Assembly (NCBI GenBank): GCA_947258805.1 | Contig: CAMYJV010000033.1 | Coordinates: 27,174 to 43,705 of the forward strand | Direction of reading: 5' to 3' | DNA from: an uncultured Gammaproteobacteria bacterium | GTDB taxonomy: Bacteria > Pseudomonadota > Gammaproteobacteria > GCA-2729495 | Length of the DNA: 16,532 nucleotides | Shown here: positions 8,087-14,931 of the stretch, in pieces | Layout: each line of letters opens with the position of its first letter | How positions within the stretch are numbered: position 1 is the stretch's first letter | Position numbers and translations under genes: made by a program | Notes under the pieces: generated by a model | What the model saw: only the letters and a program-made list of their open reading frames with translations | Database searches by the model: none | Told to the model about the DNA's origin: nothing

Positions 8087-9323
8087 GGAACCCTCCCCGC
8101 TGATACGCGTCGTCCTGATCGTGATAGATGAGATCCCAGGTCAGTGCCCACTGCGGCGTCAGGCGATGCAGGCCGGTGAGTACGACGCTCACAGTGTCGC
8201 TCTCGACAAACTGGCCCTGGCCGACGCTTTCCGTCTCTTTACCCGCTGCGAACAGCAGGCCGATCCGGTTTTCACCCATGTAGTAGCGGTCTACCCGCAA
8301 CTGGTTGGCGAAATTGGCGTCGGCCCCTTCCAGCTTGCTGATATAGGTGGTCCAGGCTGCGTAGTAGTTGCCGAAGTATTTCTCGCCGGTCAGCGTGAAC
8401 AGGTTCAGGTGACTGTCTTCGTAGTTCCTGTGCCGCCAGCCGGCACCAACGCCATAGCCCTTCGGCAGCGGCAGGCGCAGCTCCGAGAACAGCGACCACC
8501 GCGGCAGCACATCGGCGCCCGGCGCGCCGGTGCCTTCCACCGTCAGCGTTGCCGATGTCAGCACGGGCAACACCAGCCCGGCCTGCAGTTCGTGGTCTTT
8601 TTCGTTGAAACGGTCAGTCTGGCGGAGTTCCCCGTAGAGGATCCGGTCTTGTGCCAGCCGGTAGCTGCCGTTTACGTACAGGGTCTTCCAGCTGGGCAGC
8701 CCGTTGTCGAGGTCCTGGTAACCACCGCCCGCCTCGACATGGCCGCGAGCCAGCGTGATGACCGGGGCCGCGACGGGCGGAGGCGCAGCCTGCGGCCACT
8801 CGGGCCACTTTGCGTTCGGGAAGCGGAAGCGCCCCTGCGTGGTCAGTGTGGCGAACTGCGCCTCGCTGTCGGCATCGCCGATGGCGAGCAGCGCGCGCGC
8901 TTCCAGTTGCCAGACAGCTTCGTAGTCGGGCGCCAGTGTGCGGGCCTGCTCCAGCAAAGGCAGCGCTGATCGAGGTGCCCCGTCCCAGTAGAAAACCTGT
9001 GCCTTGCCCAGCAGGTAGTCGGCATTGTCCGGGCTCGTGTAGAGCAGTTCGTCGTACTGGGCCAGTGACGCCGCGCGCTGACCGTCCCAGGCCAGCACCC
9101 GCGCGTACAGGAAGCGCGCCTGCTGGTCGCCGGGCTCCGCTTGCACCCTGTCGGCCAGGATCAGGATTGCGCCGGCCCTGTCTTCCTGGTCCAGCGCCGC
9201 GCGGGCCTGATCGACAGCGCTGTCGGCGCACCACGCAACGACCGACAGCAGCAACAGGGGCAGGGCTGCTGCCAGTCGGAAAACAGGGTTCCGCAAGCCG
9301 GTAGTGGAACGCAAGTGGCTCAC
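8061..9323 (-). CDS. TPR plus YaiO-type outer-membrane beta-barrel protein (probable polysaccharide exporter)
   Basis: 420 residues from a GTG (9323-9321) that overlaps the receiver-gene stop as GTGA. A Sec signal peptide (basic start, hydrophobic core 17-30) ends near AWCA; the Trp before the Cys argues against a lipoprotein. Residues about 35-150 form TPR-like helical pairs (AVDQARAALDQEDRAGAILIL, ADYLLGKAQVFYWDGAPRSA, YEAVWQLEARALLAIGD). After a Pro/Ala-rich linker (175-190), residues 193-420 alternate polar and hydrophobic residues with many Tyr/Trp/Arg strands (GGGYQDL, TLYVNGSYRLA, YYAAWTTYISKL, GFRVGLRRQL), as in YaiO-family barrels. The TPR-then-barrel layout parallels PgaA, though the barrel is smaller. 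Likely role: outer-membrane passage or modification of the polymer made by the neighbouring synthase. Confidence 0.85.
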   Translation of the reverse strand: MSHLRSTTGLRNPVFRLAAALPLLLLSVVAWCADSAVDQARAALDQEDRAGAILILADRVQAEPGDQQARFLYARVLAWDGQRAASLAQYDELLYTSPDNADYLLGKAQVFYWDGAPRSALPLLEQARTLAPDYEAVWQLEARALLAIGDADSEAQFATLTTQGRFRFPNAKWPEWPQAAPPPVAAPVITLARGHVEAGGGYQDLDNGLPSWKTLYVNGSYRLAQDRILYGELRQTDRFNEKDHELQAGLVLPVLTSATLTVEGTGAPGADVLPRWSLFSELRLPLPKGYGVGAGWRHRNYEDSHLNLFTLTGEKYFGNYYAAWTTYISKLEGADANFANQLRVDRYYMGENRIGLLFAAGKETESVGQGQFVESDTVSVVLTGLHRLTPQWALTWDLIYHDQDDAYQRGGFRVGLRRQL

Positions 9324-9730
9324 GCGTCGGTCTCCTCGATTTCCGGCGAGCGGCTGTGCCGGCGAATGCGGGCCACGAGTTCACGCGGGCTGTAGGGCTT
9401 GGTGACGTAGTCGTTGGCCCCGGCGTCCAGGCCGCGAACGATGTCGCCTTCCAGGCGGCGTGCGCTGAGCACGACGATCGGCACGTCGTGCCACGTCGGC
9501 GAGTTGCGTACTTCTCGGATCAGCTCGTAGCCGTCCTTGTACGGCAGCACCAGTTCGAGCACGACGATGTTCACGGGCGGGTTATCGCGAATGTACGCAT
9601 GCGCGTCCCGGCCGTCCCGGCACTCCACCACTTCGTAGAGTTCCCTGGACAGCATGAAGGTCAGCAGCGACATTACGTGGTCGTCGTTCTCGACAATCAA
9701 CGCGGTGAGGTTTTTCGAGCCGTCGGTCAT
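9320..9730 (-). CDS. Stand-alone receiver-domain (CheY-like) protein with Glu at the phospho-acceptor site
   Basis: 136 residues, a single receiver domain with no output domain. Conserved elements: the N-terminal acidic pocket VENDD (13-17; one acid of the usual pair replaced by Asn15), the Ser of VVLSAR (S89), and the invariant Lys of NDYVTKPYS (K111) with the following Pro. The phospho-acceptor position, normally Asp in a 'LLDLxLPxxDG' context, is Glu59 (VVLELVLPYKDG). The codon read on the minus strand is GAA, so this is in the given sequence. Glu at this site often mimics the phosphorylated state. It is the first gene of the polysaccharide operon and overlaps the next by GTGA. It may be a fixed-state protein regulator of secretion, or it may bind a partner independently of a histidine kinase. 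Confidence 0.9.
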   Translation of the reverse strand: MTDGSKNLTALIVENDDHVMSLLTFMLSRELYEVVECRDGRDAHAYIRDNPPVNIVVLELVLPYKDGYELIREVRNSPTWHDVPIVVLSARRLEGDIVRGLDAGANDYVTKPYSPRELVARIRRHSRSPEIEETDA

Positions 9731-9896
9731 CCCATCATTTGTCAGGCAAAAGCCGGTCCGGCCGCGGCGCGCACCGCGGGCACAATTACCATGGAATTCT
9801 CCGGACTTATGTCGAATCTGCGTATCGACTGGGTCTCATTTCCGGGGAAACCGAACTGTTTCACGCCGCGGCCCGCAGGGCGGGAAACGGCTTGCC

Positions 9897-9921
9897 GTCA
9901 GCCCTTCAGGAAAGGGCTGAC
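9897..9921. repeat. Perfect 10-bp inverted repeat (hairpin)
   Basis: GTCAGCCCTT (9897-9906) and AAGGGCTGAC (9912-9921) are exact reverse complements separated by CAGGA. A small adjacent stem, ACGG-CTTG-CCGT, abuts its left side. There is no T-run on either strand after the stem, so a classic intrinsic terminator is not supported. It could be a protein-binding operator, a leader structure or part of a small RNA. Confidence 0.6.
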
Positions 9922-10040
9922 CGGGACTGCTTGCGCCGGGAGGAGCCTGGAGCAGGCTGGTTGCCAGGGTCCTGGGTCCGGGATCTGCGCAGGCTTGCCA
10001 GCGTCGCAGCGTGGGGTGCCGTGTCCTGCGGAAGCAGCGC

Positions 10041-10100
10041 GGGCCTTGTTGCCTCTGGTTTCCTAAGGCGTGCGACAATCGCAGGCAACGCACAAGGCCC
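10041..10100 (+). promoter_or_regulatory. Long imperfect hairpin just upstream of the VOC gene
   Basis: GGGCCTTG (10041-10048) pairs with CAAGGCCC (10093-10100), and TTGCCT (10049-10054) pairs with AGGCAA (10083-10088). The right arm has a four-base bulge, and the loop is 28 nt. Fourteen base pairs this close (8 nt) to the AGGAG ribosome binding site at 10108-10112 suggest a 5' leader structure, if transcription starts upstream of 10041. If it starts inside the loop, the arms might instead be a DNA operator. Function is not known. Confidence 0.4.
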
Positions 10101-10118
10101 AGGCCACAGGAGCCGCCA

Positions 10119-10550
10119 TTGAGCATCAATGACAAGATCAAGAACCTGCGGCACGTAGGCTATTTCGTCGACGACGTGGACGCGGCATTGGCCATGTTCC
10201 GGCGGATGTTCGACCTTGAAGACGAGGACATTCGCGTGATGACGGCGGAGGAGACAGCCGGCACCGGGGTGTTTGGTTTCGTAAACGTCGGCGGCACGGA
10301 GCTGGAGCTGATCCAGCTGTTGTCGGACGACGCCAAAGCGATGTGCGGCAATCCGCAGGCGGGTATCAGTCACGTCGCGTTCCAGGTCGAGGACATCGAA
10401 GCCGTAGTCGATGCGATGATGGAGAAAGGTTTTCGGCTCGGCTACATCACCAAGAACGGAATTTTTGACAACGGCCGCAGCAAGGTTGCGTACCTGGCCC
10501 CGGAGGACACGGACGGTCACCTGATTGAGCTGGTAGAGCCAACATCATGA
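10119..10550 (+). CDS. VOC-superfamily (glyoxalase fold) protein, methylmalonyl-CoA epimerase-like
   Basis: 143 residues from TTG at 10119-10121, chosen because AGGAG (10108-10112) sits six bases upstream and homology-like sequence starts right after it; in-frame sequence further upstream is Arg/Cys-rich and not protein-like. Two beta-alpha-beta-beta-beta modules are visible: LRHVGYFVDDVDAALAMF (10-27) and ISHVAFQVEDIEAVVDAM (83-100), ending in LIELVEPT. Candidate metal ligands match methylmalonyl-CoA epimerase at His12, His85 and Glu137. The usual Gln of the first module (in the QGVKVAF motif) appears to be Thr49 in AGTGVFGF. A Glu near 46 and the GTELELIQ strand are also family-like. It may be an epimerase, a dioxygenase-type enzyme or a lyase on another small substrate. 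It precedes the flavoenzyme gene by 67 bp, probably as a two-gene unit. Confidence 0.8.
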   Translation: MSINDKIKNLRHVGYFVDDVDAALAMFRRMFDLEDEDIRVMTAEETAGTGVFGFVNVGGTELELIQLLSDDAKAMCGNPQAGISHVAFQVEDIEAVVDAMMEKGFRLGYITKNGIFDNGRSKVAYLAPEDTDGHLIELVEPTS

Positions 10551-10617
10551 AGCGTGCCTGCGGCGCGGCTCGGAATGGATCACGCTGGAACTGGGAAAAG
10601 TCGTGGAGGGCAACAAC

Positions 10618-12114
10618 ATGAAACACTCTAAGTCCACGCGTCGCGAAATGCTGAACCGGTTCTTGTCCGGCACCGTCGTCGGTGCGCTGGGTTCGTTGTA
10701 TTCCCGGTCGGCGTCACCACAGGCCGGTGACTCGGGGTCAGGCGGTCCCCGGCCCCGGGTATCCGGGACCGTCGTTCGCAAGGGCGACGTAGATTACGAG
10801 TCCTGGCGCCAGTCGATGGTGTTTCACCGCTCCAAGCCCGATCGTTATCCGGACATGATCGTACAGGCACGTTCTGTGGAGGACGTGCAGGCCGCGGTTC
10901 GCTATGCCGCAGACAATGAGCTCAAGGTCACCACGCGCAGCGGCGGGCACAACGCCACCGGCGCGTCCTTGCGCAACGGCGGCCTGTGTATCGACGTGTC
11001 GTCGTTGACGAACGTGCAGATAGACGACGACCGCCAGATTGCGTTTACGCAACCCGGTGTGAAGAGCGTGCAGCTGTCAACCCAGGCGGGCGCGCGCGGG
11101 TTCAGTTTTCCGGTGCCGCATTGCCCGACGGTGGGGATCGGTGGCTTTGTTCTTGGCGGCGGCATCGGCCTGAACTACCAGTCGCGCGGTGGCTTTGCTG
11201 CGCTATCCATCGAAGGAGCGGAAATTGTTACCGGGGACGGCGAACTGATTATGGCGACCCGCGATGAGAATCCTGACCTCTACTGGGCGGTTCGGGGTGC
11301 GGGCCCAGGGTTCCCCGGCGTTGTGACGCGTTATCACCTGGGCGTGTACCCGACACCCCAGGGCATCCTGGCGAACTCTTACATCCTCCCGCTGGACGCC
11401 GTGGAGACCATGACGACAGAACTCGACAAGTTGAACGAGATGAAGGACGACCGCGTCGAGGTGTTGGCCGCGTTGATGCACAGCCCGGTTGCGGCGGCCG
11501 ATGCACGGCCGGAAGAGTCCAAGATCTGCTTCGCCACCGCATATGCCTTCGGCGATACGGTGGCAGAATCGCGCGACATGCTCAGGCCCTTCGCGCGCTC
11601 GGCCTTACCGCGCGAAAGTATCGTGATGACTGAATACGAGAAACTCAGTTTTACCGGGCTCTACCAGTTTTTCACGCCCGACAAGCCGGGAGGCGCACAT
11701 GGCCGTTACGCCGTCGACAATGTGATGACGAACGAGCCCGGTCAGATCTTTATCGGCCTGGCAGACCATTTCCGCTCCACGCCGTCGCCCATCAATCACG
11801 TGCTGGGTGCCTACGGCATGAACCTCAAGCAGCGTGACGACTCCTGCCTTTCGTCAATTGCGAATCACTACGTGGGCACGTTCATCATCTGGCAAGACGA
11901 AGCGGACGATGAACGCAATTTCGCCTGGCTGGACGGGGCGATTCCGGTGATGGAGCAGTACGGTAAGGGGCGTTACATCAACGAGGTCGAAGCCCGGCGC
12001 CATCCCGAGCATATTCGTGAATGCTTTTCCGCCGAAAACTGGCAGCGTCTGGCGGACGTGCGGAGAAAATACGATCCCGACGGCGTGTTTCACAACTACC
12101 TGGGTTACAGTTGA
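10618..12114 (+). CDS. Tat-exported FAD-linked oxidoreductase, berberine bridge enzyme-like
   Basis: 498 residues from ATG 10618, which has GGAGGG (10605-10610) at ideal spacing; an upstream in-frame GTG (10603) overlaps that site and is disfavoured. A twin-arginine signal, STRREMLNRFLSG (6-18) with a weakly hydrophobic stretch, predicts folded export. The PCMH-type FAD domain runs from about 72 to 245: TRSGGHNATG (106-115, H111 the expected 8-alpha-histidyl FAD link), HCPTVGIGGFVLGGGIG (168-184, C169 at the cysteinyl-FAD position), and NPDLYWAVRGAGPGFPGVVT (218-237). The C-terminal BBE motif is YDPDGVFHNYLGYS (485-498). Both covalent ligands are present, so a bicovalent flavin is likely. Such enzymes oxidise alcohols, sugars or reduced rings using O2 or another acceptor. 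The substrate cannot be deduced. It converges on the nitrogenase-like operon, with only 19 bp between stop codons. Confidence 0.88.
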   Translation: MKHSKSTRREMLNRFLSGTVVGALGSLYSRSASPQAGDSGSGGPRPRVSGTVVRKGDVDYESWRQSMVFHRSKPDRYPDMIVQARSVEDVQAAVRYAADNELKVTTRSGGHNATGASLRNGGLCIDVSSLTNVQIDDDRQIAFTQPGVKSVQLSTQAGARGFSFPVPHCPTVGIGGFVLGGGIGLNYQSRGGFAALSIEGAEIVTGDGELIMATRDENPDLYWAVRGAGPGFPGVVTRYHLGVYPTPQGILANSYILPLDAVETMTTELDKLNEMKDDRVEVLAALMHSPVAAADARPEESKICFATAYAFGDTVAESRDMLRPFARSALPRESIVMTEYEKLSFTGLYQFFTPDKPGGAHGRYAVDNVMTNEPGQIFIGLADHFRSTPSPINHVLGAYGMNLKQRDDSCLSSIANHYVGTFIIWQDEADDERNFAWLDGAIPVMEQYGKGRYINEVEARRHPEHIRECFSAENWQRLADVRRKYDPDGVFHNYLGYS

Positions 12115-12133
12115 CCGCTAACGTTGGCGCTCG

Positions 12134-13660
12134 CTACTGCTGACTGTCCAGCTCCGCGGCGTCGAAGATCGCCGCGAATTTCGCATGAAAGCGACCCGGC
12201 GTGAAGGACTCCGCCGCGTCGCGGACGATGGCCACCGTGACCCGCGTGCCGCGCTCGCGCGCGATCTTCTGCGACGCCTCGTACACTTTCTTCACAGCAA
12301 AGGTACGCACGAACTGGGGCACTGCGAGGGAGATCTGCTGCAGGGCCTGTTCCGCCGCCACGTCCCAGTCGGCTCCTCCTGCGGAGACTTCACCGGCGAC
12401 ATCGCCCTTGGTGTCAATCAACAGCTTCGTGACAGTGTTATTGACTGCAGTTTGCACCAGGTGCTTCGCGCCCATCAGCCCCATGAAGGGGCCGACTTCC
12501 GATGCGACATAGCCGGCGGTGGGGATATCGGCCACCACGAAGTTCTGGAAGCCTTCCTCGGAGGCCAGTTTCTGGTCGTAGAAATTGCCGAAAATCAGGT
12601 TGGGTCCGGTCTCGACGAACCGCTCTTTCTTCAGGTCCAGCGTGGGCGACACCAGCACTTCGTCGCAGCTGGCGGCCACGCGTTCGGCGGCCTCGGGGTT
12701 GCTCAAGGAGACCAGGGGTACCTTGATGCCGACCTCTTTCTTGAAGAACTCGGCGATACCCAGCGCATAGGTATTGTGATTTTGGAAGGACAGCGCCGTG
12801 CTGAGTTCGAAGGTGGTGCCGAACACCAGGTTCGAACGAATGAAGTGGGTGGCGTTCTGCACGCATCTCGCAAGATACGGCTTGATATCGATATCGAAAT
12901 GGTCTGCGATCTGCTCGAGCCAGCGCAGTGAGTTGTCGAAGCCAATCGGTACGATGTCGGCCATATAAGGGACACCAAAGCGCTCTTGCATCAGTTCCGC
13001 GGTTTCCACTCCGTAATCGAAGGGATACATGCACAGGTTCAGCTCGGCGGCCGGCGCATTCTGGATTTCCGCAAAGGTCGCGCCAGCTGACAACACCGAG
13101 TTCACCTGTACGCCGATCTCGTTCAGCATGCGCTTGAGCTCATAGACGTCGGCCCGCCAGTTGAACATGCACAGCGCCGGGCCGATCAGGTTCACCGAGC
13201 GCGGCTGTTTCTCGGCATCGCCGTCCATCATGTCGATCAGCGCGTGGAAGGCTGCTTCTTTGCCCTGGTTGCAAGACTCGCCGATGGCCGGGCGCACGAC
13301 TCGCGTGTTCGGGTAAGCGATGCGCTCGCACACGCCTTCGGCATCGTCCTGGCTGGTCTCGGTGACGGGGGAGGTCACGACGAACAGCGCGGCGGGCCGC
13401 TGTTCCTTGATCGCATCGATCACGTTGGCGAGCTGTTCCTCGCCCCCCTTCATGACCGAAGAGAACTTCAGGTGGGAGGTATACAGCTCCATCGGCCAGT
13501 CGTTCATCAGCGCGTTGTTGTGCATGTTGAAGTAATAGCCCGGCGCGGAATGGATGATCGTGCGTGCGTCTTCGATACCCATCAGCGCCCACACCACGCC
13601 CTCGAAGGACGACGGCGTGTGCAGCTCCTGGAGTTTGAATTTTGGCTGGCTGTCGTTCAT
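12134..13660 (-). CDS. Nitrogenase-like component, BchZ/BchB-like subunit with PCP_red domain
   Basis: 508 residues. The middle resembles the BchZ/BchB/NifK fold: NLIGPALCMFNWRADVYELKRML (157-179), AELNLCMYPFDYG (205-217), GVPYMADIVPIGFDNSLRWL (229-248), ending with PFMGLMGAKHLVQ (391-403). Residues about 431-485 (DWDVAAEQAL...PQFVRTFAVKKVYE...IARERG) match the PCP_red domain that ends BchB/ChlB. The positions of P-cluster-type cysteines are lost: HSAPGYYF (37-44) where HGPxGC is usual, and VVTSPVTETSQDD (94-106) where TTCxxExxGDD is usual. The subunit would thus contribute few or no Cys to the inter-subunit cluster, as in BchB, though the Asp ligand of BchB is not evident. The ATG lies one base after the preceding stop, giving a D-K gene pair. 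It is probably one half of an alpha2beta2 reductase. It is not a confident orthologue of BchB or BchZ. Confidence 0.82.
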   Translation of the reverse strand: MNDSQPKFKLQELHTPSSFEGVVWALMGIEDARTIIHSAPGYYFNMHNNALMNDWPMELYTSHLKFSSVMKGGEEQLANVIDAIKEQRPAALFVVTSPVTETSQDDAEGVCERIAYPNTRVVRPAIGESCNQGKEAAFHALIDMMDGDAEKQPRSVNLIGPALCMFNWRADVYELKRMLNEIGVQVNSVLSAGATFAEIQNAPAAELNLCMYPFDYGVETAELMQERFGVPYMADIVPIGFDNSLRWLEQIADHFDIDIKPYLARCVQNATHFIRSNLVFGTTFELSTALSFQNHNTYALGIAEFFKKEVGIKVPLVSLSNPEAAERVAASCDEVLVSPTLDLKKERFVETGPNLIFGNFYDQKLASEEGFQNFVVADIPTAGYVASEVGPFMGLMGAKHLVQTAVNNTVTKLLIDTKGDVAGEVSAGGADWDVAAEQALQQISLAVPQFVRTFAVKKVYEASQKIARERGTRVTVAIVRDAAESFTPGRFHAKFAAIFDAAELDSQQ

Positions 13661-13661
13661 G

Positions 13662-14900
13662 TCAGACCGCGGCGTAGCGACGGTTCAGTTCGCGCCAGTG
13701 CTTCCATACCGACGGCCCCGTCATGTTGTTGAAATTCTTGCCGAAATTCAGCGCGTAGTCATAGCCGTAATCGGCCAGGTAGAAGAAGATGCAGAACGAC
13801 GGAATCAGGCGTGCAGAGGATTCCGTTTCAGCCTGCATCTCGTTGGCAATGACTGTGGGCTTGATCTCATCGATCAACTCGTCCAGCGAGCCGAAATCTT
13901 CGTCGATAAAGGTCACGCCGTAGCGCTCTTCCATGATCGCCCGTTCCTGCTTGTAGAACTTGTCTTTCATGGAGGGCACCACGAAGACCTCGGCACCGAA
14001 TTCGGCAACGATCTTACCCATGGACATTTCGTTGGCGGGACCGGAGACCAGCAGCATGCGTACCGGGTCTTCCGCAAACTTCTTCCTGAGCTTCTCCAGT
14101 TCCACGCGAGCTTGCTTCTCCTCCTGGTCTACCAGGTCGTGCAGGGCCTGGCAGCCTTCCTTGTCGGCGACGCGCCGGAAGAAATTTGTGGTGCCGTCGA
14201 TGCCCACCGGTATTTCGATGAATTCCGCATCCTGCTCGAATTCGGACTCGAGATACTTGCAGCTCTCATAGGAACCCAGGTGGATCGGGTAGATGTGCTC
14301 CGCACGGGTGATCTTGGCCATTTCATCGATGTGGCCCTCGGGGAACAGGTAGGTTTTCAAGCCCGCTTTTCGCAGCATCGTGCCAATCGCACCCATATTG
14401 TCGGCATCCTGACCCGAACGCCCGATGATGCCGATGGCGCCCGGCTCGTGCTCGGTTTTGTCCAGCGTCTGCAGGATGGCGAGCCAGGACGCATCCGAGC
14501 CCCGCAGCATCGCGTTCGTGTAAACGAAACCGGTGTTGATCGAGCGGATCCGCAAGCCTGGTATCTCTTCCTCCATTTCCATGCTTACGCCCTTCACATC
14601 GTCACCATTGAGCTGCGGAATGCAGGTGTTGATGATCACGATCACCTTCGGGTGGTGCTTTTCGTAGACGTTGCGAATCTGCTCCTTCAGACTGTCGTCG
14701 CCGCCGAAGATCACTTCGCTCTTGCTCAGCAAGGTACCCGCGGTGATTAGCTTGGCAGGACGGCAATACAGTGTAGACATCTGGTTCTCGAACACGCAGG
14801 TCTGCGGGCCGTGCACCAGCGGGATCACACCTTCCACCTTGCCCAGCGTCGCCAGCGCCTGGGTTGTGGAGCAGCCGTGCTCGTAGTTCTTGATGGGCAT
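13662..14900 (-). CDS. Nitrogenase-like component, NifD/BchN-type subunit with three P-cluster-type cysteines
   Basis: 412 residues with a good ribosome binding site (GAGAGGAAA) before the ATG. Cys10 (EHGCSTTQAL), Cys35 (VHGPQTCVFE) and Cys93 (INTCIPQLNGDDV) match the three cysteines that NifD-, NifK- and BchN-type subunits use to hold the P-cluster or its [4Fe-4S] counterpart. SEVIFGGDDSLKEQI (61-75) is the usual TSxLxExDVIFGGE element. FeMo-cofactor ligands are absent: the NifD Cys275 site falls on Ser210 by alignment to LGSYESCKYL (208-217), and the His442 site falls on Tyr378 in DYGYDYAL (377-384). So the active site should bind an organic substrate or another cofactor rather than FeMo-co. 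Length is near BchN/CfbD. Probably the catalytic partner of the next subunit, with electrons from one or both Fe proteins upstream. Confidence 0.85.
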   Translation of the reverse strand: MPIKNYEHGCSTTQALATLGKVEGVIPLVHGPQTCVFENQMSTLYCRPAKLITAGTLLSKSEVIFGGDDSLKEQIRNVYEKHHPKVIVIINTCIPQLNGDDVKGVSMEMEEEIPGLRIRSINTGFVYTNAMLRGSDASWLAILQTLDKTEHEPGAIGIIGRSGQDADNMGAIGTMLRKAGLKTYLFPEGHIDEMAKITRAEHIYPIHLGSYESCKYLESEFEQDAEFIEIPVGIDGTTNFFRRVADKEGCQALHDLVDQEEKQARVELEKLRKKFAEDPVRMLLVSGPANEMSMGKIVAEFGAEVFVVPSMKDKFYKQERAIMEERYGVTFIDEDFGSLDELIDEIKPTVIANEMQAETESSARLIPSFCIFFYLADYGYDYALNFGKNFNNMTGPSVWKHWRELNRRYAAV

Positions 14901-14931
14901 CTGCCGTTTCCTCTCGTCGTTGCGCCGGGGT

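Larger units (their letters stand above)
9731..10118. other. 388-bp divergent intergenic region
   Basis: This stretch separates the minus-strand polysaccharide operon from the plus-strand VOC gene, so it should hold the promoters for both. GC-rich inverted motifs lie just upstream of the receiver gene (GCCGGTCCGGC at 9752-9762 and CCGCGG at 9762-9767 and 9774-9779). A perfect 10-bp hairpin lies at 9897-9921 and a larger imperfect one at 10041-10100, both listed separately. I could not find a convincing sigma70 promoter; TTGCCT (10049-10054) with GACAAT (10074-10079) is a weak candidate with an overlong 19-bp spacer. Open frames here give Arg/Gly-rich low-complexity translations and look non-coding. 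No riboswitch that I recognise is present. Confidence 0.55.

Noticed and set aside
10049..10079. TTGCCT / GACAAT as a sigma70 promoter for the VOC gene
   Set aside because: Poor match in both boxes and a 19-bp spacer; mentioned only as a weak candidate.
10011..10118. Upstream extension of the VOC gene to an ATG at 10011
   Set aside because: The added 36 residues are Arg/Cys/Pro-rich and unlike the family, while TTG 10119 has AGGAG at six bases.
9739..10122. Plus-strand open frame as a 127-residue gene
   Set aside because: The translation is Arg/Gly/Ala-rich with no recognisable domain, has no ribosome binding site, and overlaps the VOC start in another frame.
12116..12129. Near-palindrome CGCTAACGTTGGCG between convergent stops as a terminator
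   Set aside because: The stem is only about five base pairs with a wobble and has no T-run on either strand.
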